Below, piece by piece: positions 46,031 through 59,375 of a stretch of 64,000 bases of DNA. The stretch comes from Sequoia sempervirens (Eukaryota > Streptophyta > Pinopsida > Cupressales > Cupressaceae). The notes below the pieces were generated by a model. That model was not told the origin of the DNA and did no database searches. It saw only the letters and a program-made list of their open reading frames with translations. The translations under genes were made by a program, and so were the position numbers. How positions within the stretch are numbered: position 1 is the first letter of the stretch; each line of letters opens with the position of its first letter. The DNA lies in NCBI GenBank assembly GCA_007258455.2, contig VDFB02000003.1:37389733-37453732 (forward strand). The letters are read 5' to 3'.

Positions 46031-46560
46031 GGTGATTGATTGGGAATGGATGTTGTGATATGATTAGATGAAGAGACTCCTTGATAGAGTGGATTGATGT
46101 ATTTCTAGAAAAAATTATAGAGTTGGTGTCAATGGAAGGTATGGAAGGTTGCCTTGAAGCAATTTCAATTGAAGTTTGAGGCATATATATGTTGATTGAT
46201 TAATACATGGGGATTTTTATGTTGGATATGGTGTGTGATGAAGTGATGTTTGTAAGGGTTTTCTCCCTCAGTGTAACAATGTCAACTTTTAAAGGTAGCT
46301 TGACGCCTTTTTTTGCCAATGCAAGGAAATATTTATTTGGGTCCAAAACAAGAAGACAATAAATTATCTTTATTACATTTGAATCTTGTTGCATCTCTAG
46401 CCATTTTGTTTCTGTTGATTTGGGAACCATGTACATGAAGTCCTCTATAATAACCTCTGGTTACGAAGGTCATGGTGTTTTATAATCACTTGAGGTAAAG
46501 AAATGAGAATGAATGCCAAAATCATGTTGTGTATCATCCATATTTATGGTAATGTTTAAA

Positions 46561-49500
46561 TCACTTTGATTGGAATCCATGAATGTTCTATGTAAATACA
46601 TTTTGAGAGGAATATAAATGTCAAGATATAGGGAGATGATGAGAGATGAAAACTATATGATTTTATATAGATGATGGACTTTTTAAGACCTTTTAAAGAT
46701 ATGATTTGGAATTGGAAAAAATATGTAATGATTTTGGATGTTTTTTTTTGGTATTTTTGATTGATGAAAATATAATATAGGATAAAACCTTAATAGGTCA
46801 AAGTTAATCTAGATCTTCTTGTGTTGATAAATGCTAAGATTCAGATGATTTTTACTCGAACTAGACTGGCGTGTCCAAGAAAAAGGATAAAGAGTGGATT
46901 TCACTAACTCAAGAGTAGCCAAATCTCATAAGTAAGTTTATCCACAAATGTTAAGGATAACTCAAGTTTTTTCTTGAAATAGGCAATTGTTCAAGGAAAA
47001 AGCTAAGCTAGTGATGACTAGACCAAAATCTAACTATTTTGGTTGTTGGATGTAAGATTTGATAGATAATTATGGATATGATTGGAAAAATTTATTTGTC
47101 CAAATCTAGGATAGTAGCTCTATAGATCCAAAACGATTAAATGTGATGAATGATGGATGTTTTTTGACCCAAAATTATGCTAGTGGATGAGGGTTTCAAA
47201 CCCAACTAGGATATGTTGTAGGTCTTGTATTAGGTTTGTTTGGTGAAAAACCCTAAAGTATGATTTTAATAGTGTTTTGGAAACACAAGAATCTATTAGA
47301 TGTGTGACTGTATAGATTAGATGTGCAACATGATGATTCAGATGCACAACACATTGACTTAAAAGAGAAACTCTGCCAAAGAGATAAATAAGATAATAGG
47401 TCCAAAAGCCCTAAATAATGAATCAAAAGCACAAGTGTATAGGTCAAAAGTGTCACTTTGTCAGATAGGAGTGCAAGTAGTTATGTTAAAAGCGCCAAAG
47501 GATAGCTCAATAGCACAAAAAAGTATCAAAAGTAAAATTTTGTGACTTAGATGCACATATATAGGTCTCAAAAGCGTAGACATACCCACGAGATGCATAG
47601 GAAGAGAAACAATCAAAAGTGCCATATTAAAGGTTAAATGCACAATTTTATAAAGCATCCATTTGTGACTTAGAAGCACAAGATTATTTACAAATTATGT
47701 TTTTTCAAGTTTTGGATAGATTGTTTACTTTAGCAAGAGATGAAATTCAAAAGAAGATGGTTGATGAGTTCAAGGTAATGAGGTTGAATGGTGTTTACTA
47801 GTTTTTGCAGCAAGACACTCCAAGCACATTAACAACCCTAATTATTCAAGTAAGGGGTGTCACACTAGTGTAGGCCCACATGATAAACACCTTGAGATTA
47901 CTACAAGCAACGAAGATCTCTTCTCAAGAGTTGGTAGCTAGGAGTCTAGTGACTCAAGGGATTAACTTTTTCCTTATCTTGGAGGTTTTGATACCTTTAG
48001 CCCAAGAAATTTCCACCTTACTTAGGAAGGTACATAGTGATTACATTCAGGCATGATACTATACCTTACACAACACTAGATTAATGGTTGATGGTCTTAG
48101 GATTCTACAAATAAGGTTCATAGTGGTATCTATAAATTGAGGGCCTATCTACAAATGCTTGAGTCTAGGAGGGTCTCTCATATCCTCTTCACCAAACAAG
48201 TTTCAATAGATCAAGGGTCTCGAGGCTTAGATAGACATGATGATGACTCACACTTAAGGTAAAAATTTCTTATCTCCCCCCTTTATATACCCCACCATAA
48301 GACATGGTTGAGGTCGACCTTGGGGTGACGAAATCCCCAAGAAAGCCTCCTAATATGATATATTAAAACTAGTGCTTTTGATACCCAAACTCACACAAAG
48401 CACAAAGGGGGAGCATACATAAAATAGCTCAGCCTTTGGTAAACATGAAAATAAATAAGTAAACTAAAAATTATTTTTGATCTCTAGGATCACTTGTTGC
48501 ACAAGGAGAGAGCATACAAAACATAAAGCTTATACAACAACATACATGTTTATTTTAAATCCCAAAGCGAAGTGTGCAACTAATTTAGTGAAAAAAATGT
48601 AACTTCAATAAAACACCCTGCACTTACATTAGTAGTTACAAACTAAGTTCTTTCTCCGAACTATTGTTAATCTACGCCACTGGATTAATTTCTTAAAATC
48701 ACATAAATGTTGGTCAATTAAACCAAATTTTAAATGACATAATCATAAGAATATAAATAAGGATCAAATGCATTAAAATAACATTCAAATGCATAGTTAT
48801 ACATATCAAAAGCATCGATTTATCTTTCAAAAGCGTCGCTCTATAATTGAGATGCATCGATTTGCTTATCAAATGCACTAAGATGTCTATTAAATGTGGT
48901 GAGTTGCCTATCAGATGTGTCAACTTTCTTATCAAATGCACTAAGATGTCTATTAAACGTGTTGAATTGCTTGTTAGATGCATCAATCAACTAACTTGTA
49001 TCTACAACAAAAAATAGTTTGCAAACATATTGTAAAAACCTACAAAAATAAAGATTTGTTAGTTGCAAAAAATATTGCAAGGGGGTAAAAGCACAAAGTT
49101 GCGTCAAACTTTAGCCAACTTACCAACACAAGTGAATTTAAGTATTTCTAACTAAAAATCAATTTTGGTTAAACATATGATCTAGTAAGATACATTCAAG
49201 CTAAGTTAGATACTTCCACAATTTTTTCAACTAAAATTGTTGGCTAAAAATATATGGAGCACCACTTTGATTCCAATTTACCAAAAAACTAAAATTATTT
49301 GAAAAACTTGAAGTTTCAATAACTCCTACTAATGTAAATAACATTTTTTTTAAATATAAAAATACCCTTTTGTAGATCCATAAGTGTAGTTTTCAAAAAT
49401 ATATTTATTTTAATAGTTTAATTATTTTTTATTTTTACTAAAAGTAGGTTATCAGCACAAAATATTAGGTTGATTACTATGCCAAGGAAAAATACTAAAA

Positions 49501-50310
49501 CTTATTAAAAAAAATATGATGTGCATTAGATAAAAGAATCTATTTTAAGATGGTATAATTTTTTTTCCATTTTAGATAAATATTTAATATGAAAGTTGAC
49601 AACTGTTTTTTGATTCACGCACTTTTTAATATTTATTTAAAAGTGCATGTTTATCAAAATTGGAAAAAAATATATCCATGCACTAAAATTTCAAGTTATA
49701 AACACACAAAAAATTTGAAAGAAAAAAAAATTTACTATAAAAAGTTTGACGTCCCATGGAACTTCATTTTTCAGCATTTTATCAACAATTAAATTATAGT
49801 TTTAATTTATTAAAAACTAGTTTAAAATAATTTTTTAATTGTTTTTTGAAAATACAAACATAAAATATACTAAAAAATACATATTTTACTAGTTTACATC
49901 ATTTCAAAATTCAAAACATATATGCCACTTTTTAGTGATTCAAGTTTAAAAATTGGATCAGCATTGGCCGTTTCCTTTATAAGGTGTGACACAACTTTGT
50001 GCTTTTAACCAAGGGTTAATTGACAAACAACAATTGATTAGATGTCATCAAAACCCTATAGATAGAAGTTAGATGCACCACTATGAAGATCAAATGTGCC
50101 AAACTAGAGATCAAAAGTGTCGAATCCCCAATTTGAAGAGCCACTGTACAAATTAGAAGAATAAAATCCCTCATTAAAAGCACCACTCTACTGATCAAAA
50201 GCATTGACCTACAAAAAAGTGTCATTTTAGAGATAAAAGTGCCACTCTACACCTGTAATATTAAGAAAACACAAAAACTCAATAAAAACATTAAATTTAG
50301 GGACATGGGT
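46561..50310 (-). other. Probable long leader of the Tat-like element, with 21-bp minisatellite blocks
   Basis: Between the gag and the PBS at 50311. No conserved coding motif. Three blocks (about 47290-47690, 48740-48985 and 50035-50250) contain diverged copies of a 21-22-bp unit resembling GATCAAAAGTGCCACTCTAC. A TATATAAAGG on the minus strand near 48293-48302 could be a TATA box of something nested here, but nothing else supports it. Confidence 0.45.
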
Positions 50311-50334
50311 CAGGTCCCACCGAGTGTGCCAAAA
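50311..50334 (-). other. Primer-binding site of the Tat-like element
   Basis: The minus strand reads TTTTGGCACACTCGGTGGGA directly after a CA dinucleotide. It is nearly the same site as the PBS of the 15.5-kb element (TGGCACGCCCGGTGGGACT). This fixes the start of the minus-strand element and shows that both families use a related primer tRNA. Confidence 0.65.
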
Positions 50335-52480
50335 TGTGAGTAGATTAAATTAATCAATATAAAAATGAAAATACAATAACCAAATTCAAAAAACCAATAA
50401 CCACTTCAATGAGAGTGTGTGCACGAGCAAATTAATCAAATTAAATCAGTATTACCTCCACAAATGTGCATATACCTTACTTCATTGTACTTGATATTGC
50501 TACAAATTGGTTGTGATGTGGATTTCTCTTGACTTTAGCATAACCTTGATTCACACAATGATAGAAATGACGTAATGATAGCACAAATTCTCACATAGAT
50601 TGTGAATTCACAAAATAACTATAGATAATTTTGAAGTTGAATGATGGTGGATTTATAGCTTTCACTTGATATTGATCAACAATTGAGGATTATTTGGGAG
50701 ATAAATGAATGAGATTGATTGAGAGATCATGATGAATGTGTAACCGACATGTGTCAAGATGAAGGACCTGATTAGTGAGTTAACTGGTTGCATGGATGAG
50801 TAAAGTGAGAATGACTAGGAGTGATCAAGAATTGTTTTTTCAGTCAACTCACTAAATTAGGATATAGAAAAATTGCAATTAATCAGTGTGCATGTGATGA
50901 AGATATATTTAGGAAATATATAAAATATTAATTTTATTTATTTATAGAGGAATTAGATATAGAAAAATTAAATTAAATTTATTTATTTAATTTTAGAGGA
51001 AATATTAGCTATTTAATTATGGTGGATAAGAATTTTTTTTTAGATATTAATTAAATAATTGAAAATTATTTGATTAATGTGTATGGATGAAAATAAGAAA
51101 TTAATTAAATAATTAAAAAATAGTTAATTAAAGTGGATAAGAAGATTTGAGTAAATTAATTAAATAATTAAAAAATAGTAATAATGTGGATGTAAGAAAA
51201 TAAGAAGTTAATTAAATAATCAAGAAATATTTAATTAAAGTGGATAAGAGGAAATGATAAATTAATTAAATAATCAAAGATTATTTAATTAATGTTGATG
51301 ATAGAAGATGATGAATTAATTAAATTTTTGATGATTTAAGCTAATGAATTCAGTGACCTTAATCAAATAATTAAAATTATTTAATTAATATTGGGGGAGG
51401 AATTGATGAGAAATGATGATGAATTAGGCAAAATGTGTTAGTCATTTTTTAGGTGTCTAGAATGTGTATTCTTATTTTATTTGGTAGATGATTCTTCAGT
51501 GCATGAATAATTATTTTTTAATTGGGTGTACAAATAATTATCTTCTCTTATTTACACATTCTTTTATTATTTTTAGGTTAGAGTTAGATTGATTCTATCA
51601 AATTTATATTTGGCTATTCAATTATCCATCTTTTTTAGTTTGGAATAAAGCATTGGATGGTATCCATTCCATCGAATTCATATATTGCATGTATAAATTA
51701 ATAATCAATCTATTCTTTTGGCTATTGTTAAGGATTGAATGGTAGCTAATCTATAATATTCATATACTAAGTGTGCAAATATTTTATCTTTGGAATATTT
51801 TAGTGAAAGATATTCATTCTATCAAATTCACAAGATGACATTCCATAGCAAAGTAGTGAGGGATATCCATTCTTTGAATTACAATGGAGTGAGGAATGTC
51901 CAAGAGTGCTATCCATTGTACCAAATTCATATCAACTTCATGAGATGGCACTTAGTAGTGGAGTGAGGGGTATCCTTTCTTCAAATTACAGGGAAGGAGT
52001 AAGAGATATCCATTCAATCAAATTCACATATCTTCACAAGGTGACACTCAACAATGAAGGAGTGAGGGATATATGAGGGAGATTCATCCCATCAAATTCT
52101 CCTATCAAGTTCACAAGGTGACAATAGAAAAGGAGTGATAGATATTTATTCTTTGACTTATAATAAAAGAGAGTGATATCAATTCTATCAAACTCATAAG
52201 ATGATACTTAGCAGAGAAGAAGGGAGGGATATCCATTCTATCAAATTCAAATACACTCAATAAAAATAATTAAGGGATTATATACATTATCTAGACTACA
52301 ATGAAGGAGGGAGGGATATTCATTCAATTGAATTCAATGACACTCAACAACAAAGGATTAAGGGATATAGATTCTTTGAATTATAATGAAGGAGTAAGGG
52401 ATATCCATTCCATCAAATTTGTGTATCAAGTTCATAAAATGGCACTCAATAAGAATTAATCCTTGATTGGTTCTTTGTGG
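50335..52480 (-). repeat. Presumed 5' LTR region of the Tat-like element, repeat-rich
   Basis: This begins TGTGAGTAG next to the PBS on the plus strand (CA end in element orientation). It contains two arrays: at 50940-51420 an AT-rich repeat with TTAATTAAATAATTAAAAA cores about every 55 bp, and at 51850-52450 about eleven copies of a unit containing GAGGGATATCCATTC and ATCAAATTCA. The outer LTR border is not identified. No second copy of this LTR is present near 26 kb. Confidence 0.5.
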
Positions 52481-55400
52481 GCCAAACAAATTTACCAATA
52501 AACCAATAACCACTTAATATGAATACACTTTTATTAACTAAACAAGTTAATTTGAATGTACAAGGTTAAAGCTAGCTTTTATTTGTAAAGACACAAATAA
52601 ATATCTCTACAATAAAATAATGTTTTTTGAAAATGACAAGTAATATGATCTAATTAGTCTAATTTATAGCTATGCTAGATCATATGGTAGAATTTAAAAA
52701 GCTATCTAGATTAAAAGGAGTGGAATTACTTAGTTGATTTGAATGGTTGGTAGATTCTTGTTCACTATTTTGATCATAACTTATAATCCATAAGTCAAAA
52801 TTTCTTATCCTTATATGTGTTGGAAGAACAACAAAAAAATATGAACTAGGTCATTCTTAGAATTTGGTTAGGTTTAATACGTGTGTAGAAATGAACTACA
52901 TCAAATTTGTGAAAGTGGATTTGAACCTCACACACATAAATGAATTTTGACCCATACATTTGAACTTGTTAACTATGAACTCTTTATACATATAAAAATG
53001 ATTCACTATGATATTTGGACCTACAATAAATAAGTTAGTGGTGTTTAGGAGCATCGTTGAGGAGTTTGCTAGGCAAAGGGATTATTCCTTGGTCAAAACC
53101 CTACTATACCAATTTATCAACTTTTGGGAGTGATAATAACATGCAATCATATACTGTTCCTAGATAAAATGTAAGTAGATTTAATGCAATGTTGATGCTC
53201 TTGGAATGTTGATGTAAGTTATAGTGAAATCTCTAGAATAAATTTTTGATGAATAAAGTGAATTAGAATTATTCCTTAAATATAAATTTAAAAGGTGGCA
53301 AGTGAAACACTTTGCACTTTGAATCACCACATTGTGGCTAGTTAGAAGGGTTGCATTCATCCTAAATTTGAGTTTTAATTTTGAAAGTTTGGGGTTCATT
53401 TTTGTATACAACATAACCAACTTAGCTCAATCCTATACATTATAGATTTGAACCTAGGTAAAAAATGGATAAACTAAGGATCATGATTGATCCCTAGTAA
53501 TAAATATAGATAGGATCAAGTAAGGCTCGAGCTATATGCCAACTTGTAGTAGAAATTGTGCCACTTGTGCATTTTCATTGCATACAGGGAAAGTAGGTCA
53601 AAGTGATACCAAAATGAAGGGGAAACTACAAGGTATGTAATTTTCATCATTTACACTATTATTGTGATCACATGAAGACTATAATTCAATAATCATGCTA
53701 TTGCAATATTGAATTTGATTCTATTTCAAACTATTTTTTTTTTTTTTTTATCTAAGAGAGAAGGTAATATAAATACATACAAATATGCTAACATACTATT
53801 GTAATAAGATCACATATGCACACTCTTTAACCTTATGTTTTGGGCCCATTTCCACTAGAACATCCTTTATCTAATAACAAGTCTATAGATGGCTTATTCT
53901 TGGGTGAAATTTTCCTCATGACCTTATCCTAGCATATCCTCATTAATCACTCTTCTCTAAGAATTGGTTCTAATCCCTAAACTTGCCACTTGCCACCCCA
54001 GACCAAATTCATGGGTGTGAAATTGACCTAGATCATTTCCACATGCATAAATCTAAACCTTAAAATTTTAAAAAACTTAATTCTAATGTTAAATTATGTT
54101 TTGACCTTTTCACTAGTCATTGTGAGCCAACTTAGCACATGTTTATGTGGATTTGTGTGCTATCTTATATTTTAGGATATTCATTATTCATTTAAAAATA
54201 ACTGAAGAGAGATGAATCATTATTTAGAGCATTCACATGAGAAAATCATAGAGTGCTCTAGTTACATCACCAACTTGCATCATCTTCCTAGGCATATTAT
54301 GTACTTACATGTTTTAAATATTGGTTCAAATTTATTAAATCAATTTGCCAAGGGGTTTGATTGATGAGAACATTACCCCTCACTTAACAAGCTCCCAAAC
54401 AATGTTCATAGACACCACCTCGCTATAGATATGCGTACAATGAGTTGGAGTGCATCTATTACGATCGTTAATTTCCTAAGAATTCACTTGCATGGTTCTA
54501 GCTTCAATTTTATATACTAAAGAAATTCCATAGGCACATATCTAATCCAAAGGGAAATATAGTCAGTATAGTCCTCAGTCGTTCATATGAACAAAGCCCT
54601 TTTTTAGCACATTGGTGAATCAACTCTTGGCATCTTCAAGAATGCATTCCTACAACTATAATCCAAATAAGTATTGCATTTAATTTATTTAAATTTTATA
54701 TATTTAATTTTGTATTTATTATTCTAGTCCCAACTCTTTATCCTAGGCTCTTATTAATGTTTTATTATTTGTTTGTGAATATTTATGTGAGAGGTATCAT
54801 TTCCCTTTACATCATGAACTTGAGATTTCAATGCAACCCATGATTTTTACCTTAGGGTTTATCTTTGTTTATGATCCTTATCATGCCTACATCTTATGAT
54901 TTCATGTTTATATCCTACAATCCTATGTTTATGATCTTTACAATGCCTAGATGTTGTGATTCAATATTTTATGATCCTTATTGTGCTTAGATCTTGTGCT
55001 TAATTATTATTTCCTTTGTTGTACACACATTTTTTACACCCTATTGATGTTTCTATGGTCCTTATCTAGCCTTTAGGGCCATCATCATTTTATCATATAT
55101 GTATACCAAGGGCAACAATTAATGCTTATCTCCAACCTATTGTTTACATTATTATCACATGATAGGACCTTTTACCATATTTCATGCCTATATATTATTT
55201 TATCACTTGCTAATATTTGGAGCAGCCTTATCACATGTGCTTCATGACTATCTCCAACTAACATGCTTACTTGTTTATCATATAATGATATCTTTTACAA
55301 TGTTACATGATTTATCATGTTTATGTATTTTTCTTCTCTCCTCTAATTCCTTCCATCCTTTGTATGCAACCAATTGGAGAGAGGAATATATGTCACCAAT

Positions 55401-56700
55401 GTTCCTTTATGTGTTGTGTAGTAATAGGTTCATTATTATTCTCACTTTGAGGGAAGCATTTATCAAACTATCTACAAAGTCAGATCTTTCTTCTACATGA
55501 TTGAAGTCCTTTAGCATCTTGTTTGTCTAGTTGAATTATTTTTTGCATAGTTAGAGCTTTTATAAATTTTTGTAACAAGCAAAATCTCTTATCCTACTTC
55601 TCTTTACTCTTTTACAAACAATTTAACAAGTTATAGCTTGTGCTAATCTCAAAATGTGTAATAGGTGTTACTCATTGTATAATTTGCTTTGTTTTACAAG
55701 TTTCAATGGGTTACTCATGACAAGAACATTTGAAGAATGATTTGCTACTTTATAGGGATCAATACATATTTGAGTATTTGAAAATGATTTAATTCATATA
55801 TTGAATAGTTTTTTACATGGACATGCATCCACATAGCAGTTTGCCTCTAAGTGGGGCAAAATATAAGGGTGAAAATTGCAAATCCATGTCTTTTTCACTT
55901 TTGTTTTGGACCTACTTTGATTAGAGTGTCAGAAATGCAATAATTAGTTGCAAAGTAGATTCATGACATTCCATTCCCCAATCCCCTCATCATCGATCCC
56001 CAAATTTTGTATTCTTGATCCTTAAACCTAATATTCATCACCTTAAATCAAATCCATATGTGTGGATTTGACCCTTGTCACTTCCATAGTCATGAATTTG
56101 ATCCTTGAACTTTTAAAATTCAAAATCATTTTTTTGTCTTTTAAACTACTTCATTGATTAGTGTGAGCTAAGTTATCACAAGTTATGTGATTTATGTTTT
56201 TTGTGGTTGTATATAAGAACATTCATTCATTCATTTTGAAAGCATCTCAAATATATGAATATATTCATTCATTCATTTAGAGTTGTGAAGTTCTACTAAC
56301 GGTTTGATTGAGGAGAACTTGACCTTTGCAATCTGATAGATTCCCCAAATATGTGTAAATACTTCTCCTTATGCAAAATCCAAACATTAGAAAACAAGGT
56401 CAATAAATTTCAACAGCATATTCTGTCATATCAGATAGGTGAGTTTCAAAAGTATCAGTTCCAGTTCTAAATCCTGGGCTTTTCTCATTGTGCGATTATT
56501 TGTCCTCAGTATAGCTTTTATTCTTCGTTACAATAATATCATTCAAATATTTTTGAAATTGGCTAAACAAAAAACACTAGCCACATGACTTATCTTCGAA
56601 CATTATGAAACGAATCCAATAATAGAATTTTTCCCTGAAACCTGTACAAAAATTCGGTTAAGATTAATGTATGCTAGCAGATTCTGAAGTCAGGAGAACT
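52481..56700. repeat. No gene recognised; diverged direct repeat
   Basis: AT-rich DNA without recognisable coding. Blocks near 53960-54385 and 55975-56330 look like old copies of one sequence: both contain GTGTGAGC(C/T)AA-like, CACATGTTTATGTG-like and TTTGATTGA.GAGAAC motifs in the same order, 2.0 kb apart. A poly-T run sits at 53731-53750. The open frame at 55159-55500 has no recognisable motif. Confidence 0.4.
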
Positions 56701-56803
56701 TAAGGTATGCAAATTCACATACATAATCTGGTATGTGTAAATGAATCGAAATTGGCAGACCCGGCATGGGCACAAGATAGCGACGAAGTACCCTTACTCA
56801 GCA

Positions 56804-59375
56804 TCACCAATAATCTCCAGAAGAACATTATCCTTGTTTGAAATAATGGAACCGGTTTGCATTTCTCACAACAATTTGTCTTGAAACAATCTTGGAGATA
56901 AACTTGGTGGCTGTGTGGCAGTCTACAGAGACTCTTAAGGTTTTTGACAACTCTAATGGTTGTTACAGGGGCGTGGGAGGCGGGGAGGGATGGATGCCAG
57001 CGGTGTTTTAACAATCCAAATGCAATTGCCAGCTTTTGACTATGGTGGCAACGGATTTCTTTTTCCTCTTGCTCCACATTATTCAGTACACGTCTAGAAT
57101 CTGGAAAATATCCTGCTACCATCATGCCTGAAGACAATTTCTTCACTCTATATAAATTTCCTGTGTCTATGGGTATGATCTGTCTCCAACACAAAAAACA
57201 TGTACTGTTTTATGGTCTTCAATCCAACTACATCCAGGTATCTTTTTAATTCCTCTATCTTTCATTAATTTCCTTACCTTTTGAACCTCACCCCACCTGC
57301 CCACTTCTGCATAGATGTTTGAGAGAAGAACATAAGTTGACGTATTTTCTGAGTCCAGATCAAAAAGAAGATTTGCTGTAAATACTCCTAACCGTATATC
57401 CTTATGTACTCTGCAGGCACCAAGCAAAGACATCCATACAAATCTCAAGGGTTTAACTGGCATTTTGAAGATAAAATTTAGAGATTCCTCTAGATAGCCA
57501 GCACGGCCAAGAAGGTCAACCATGCATGTATAATGGTCAATTGTAGGCGTGATGCCAAAACGGTTCATGTCGCTGAAGTATTTAACGCCCTCATCCACTA
57601 ATCCTGCATGGGTGCACGCTAATAAAATACAAGCGAAGCTTACACAGTCCGGGTATGTTTCAGAGTGCTTCATTAGTTCAAAGAGGTTGAGAAAATCCTT
57701 GCAAAGGCCATTTTGTGCATATCCTGCAAGCATAGCATTCCATGTGATCACGTCCTTCTGAGACATTTTGTTAAACAGTTCACGTGCCTTGTGTATGCTT
57801 CCACATTTTGCATACATGTCTACCAGGGCACTTGTAATTACAGAATCTGATGATAATCTGCTTTCAATTATTCTTTGATGGATGTCCATACCCAGTCCTA
57901 ACGCTCCCATTTTGGCGCAGGCTGGGAGTATGCTGACAAAGGTTGTGATGTTTGGCTTTACACCTGCCAATTGCATTTGCCTAAAAACTTGCAAGGCGTT
58001 TTCAACAAACCCATTTTGTGCATATGCTGCAATCATTGCAGTCCATGAGACCACATCCCTTTGAGTCATTTTGTCGAACAGTCCTTGTGCCTTGTGTATG
58101 CATCCACATTTTGCATACATGTCTACCAGGGCACTTGCAACTATAACATCTGACGAAAACCCACTTTCAATTATTCTTTGATGGATGACCATACCTTGTT
58201 CTAAAAACCCCGTTTTGGCACAGGCTGGGAGGATACTGGCAAAGGTTGTGGCGTCTGGCTTTACACCCGACAACTGCATTTGTTTAAAAGTTTGCAAGGC
58301 CTTTTCAACAAATCCATTTTGAGCATATCCTGCAATAATTGCAGTCCATGAAACCACATCAGTTTGAGCCATTTTTCCAAACAGTGCATGAGCCTTGTGT
58401 ATGCTTCCACATTTTACATACATGTCTACCAGTGCACTTGAAACTACAAAATCAGACAAAAAACCATCTTCAATTATTCTTTCATGGATGTCCACACCCA
58501 GTTCTAAAGCTCCCATTTTGGCACAGGCTGGGAGGATGCAAGTCAATGTTGTGGCATCTGACTTCACACCTGCCAATTGCATTTGCTTAAAAGTTTCCAA
58601 GGCCTTTTCAGCAAACCCATTTTGTGCATATCCTGCAATCATCGCAGTCCATGAGACCACATTTTTATGAGGCATTTCTTGTAAAAGCTCTACAGCCTCG
58701 TCCAGGAACCCATTTTGCACATATCCTGCAATCATTGCATTCCATGAGACTACATTTCTTTGAGGCATTTTGTCAAACACTTCACGCGCCTTGTGTATAC
58801 TCCCACATTTTGCATACATATCTACCAGGGTATTTGCAACTACGTCATCTGAAATAATTCCCCTTTCCATTATGCGTTGATGAATGTCTGCACCCTGTTC
58901 CAGAGCTCTTATTTGAGCACAGGCTGGGAGTATAGTGGCAAAGGTGAACTGGTCGGGTTGGACACCTGTTCCCTTCCATTTGAAGAAAGAGTGATAACGC
59001 CTCTTGAGGATACCTATGCCTTTTGTAAGCTGCAATTATGATATTCCATGAGACGACGTCTCGTTCAGTCATTTGGTCAAACACATCGCGCGCATCCACT
59101 AAACTTCCGCACTTATCATACATTCGGATAAGGTTATTTTGTACACGTTTATGTGCGGCAAACTCAAATACCCTGTTATTGATGTGGGAGTGGATTTTCT
59201 TACCCTCTGAAAGGGCTTTCTTGGAAATGCAGGTTTGCAATAATAGAAGATATGTACAGGACTCTACAAAAGAATTGTGTGCAGTAAGAAGGAGTTGTAG
59301 GGCTTCTTTCAACCGACTCGCTCTGCATAATGCTCTGAGACTGAGATTGAGATTGACGGTGGATCGCGTTGGCAT
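56804..59375 (-). pseudogene. PPR-DYW protein gene copy, broken
   Basis: Intronless member of the PLS-class pentatricopeptide repeat family, which binds organellar RNA; DYW members edit C to U. ATG 59375 (MPTRSTVNLNLSLRALCRAS) precedes PPR motifs such as VVSWNAMIAGYVQNG and LVDMYAKCGSIHKA, repeated five times. An E domain follows (CSWIEDHKTVHVFCVGD), and a DYW domain ends GDYW at TGA 56804-56806. Damage: a 1-bp insertion near 58970, TAG at 57167-57169 where QTQEIY is expected, frameshifts near 57145 and 56940, an extra stretch after AFGLL (PSLPASHAP), and TAA near 56818. The deaminase HSE motif reads HSQ and one zinc-binding cysteine is serine (RVSVDCHTA). The part 59035-57167 remains open for over 600 codons. 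An annotator could call that stretch a functional gene; editing activity would still be lost. Confidence 0.88.

Larger units (their letters stand above)
43900..46560 (-). pseudogene. Tat-like gypsy gag fragments
   Basis: Minus strand. The N-terminal part near 46436-46200 reads ETKWLEMQQDS and LDPNKYFLALAKKGVKLPL. A repetitive linker at 45934-45662 follows. The capsid core near 44750-44500 reads LPHGIKTFHELAKKFISHFS and SFDSFLQCWRNLESKLPW. A zinc-binding motif of the form CEYHRFKGHKTPNCMKLKNL lies at about 44095-44030 and is the Cx2Hx4Hx4C knuckle of plant Tat gags. The region is interrupted by stops, by the TRIM at 44977-45349 and by the palindrome at 45456-45603. Confidence 0.75.

Noticed and set aside
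48280..48310. TATATAAAGG on the minus strand as a promoter
   Set aside because: A single AT-rich match in AT-rich DNA; no gene start, LTR border or other element follows.
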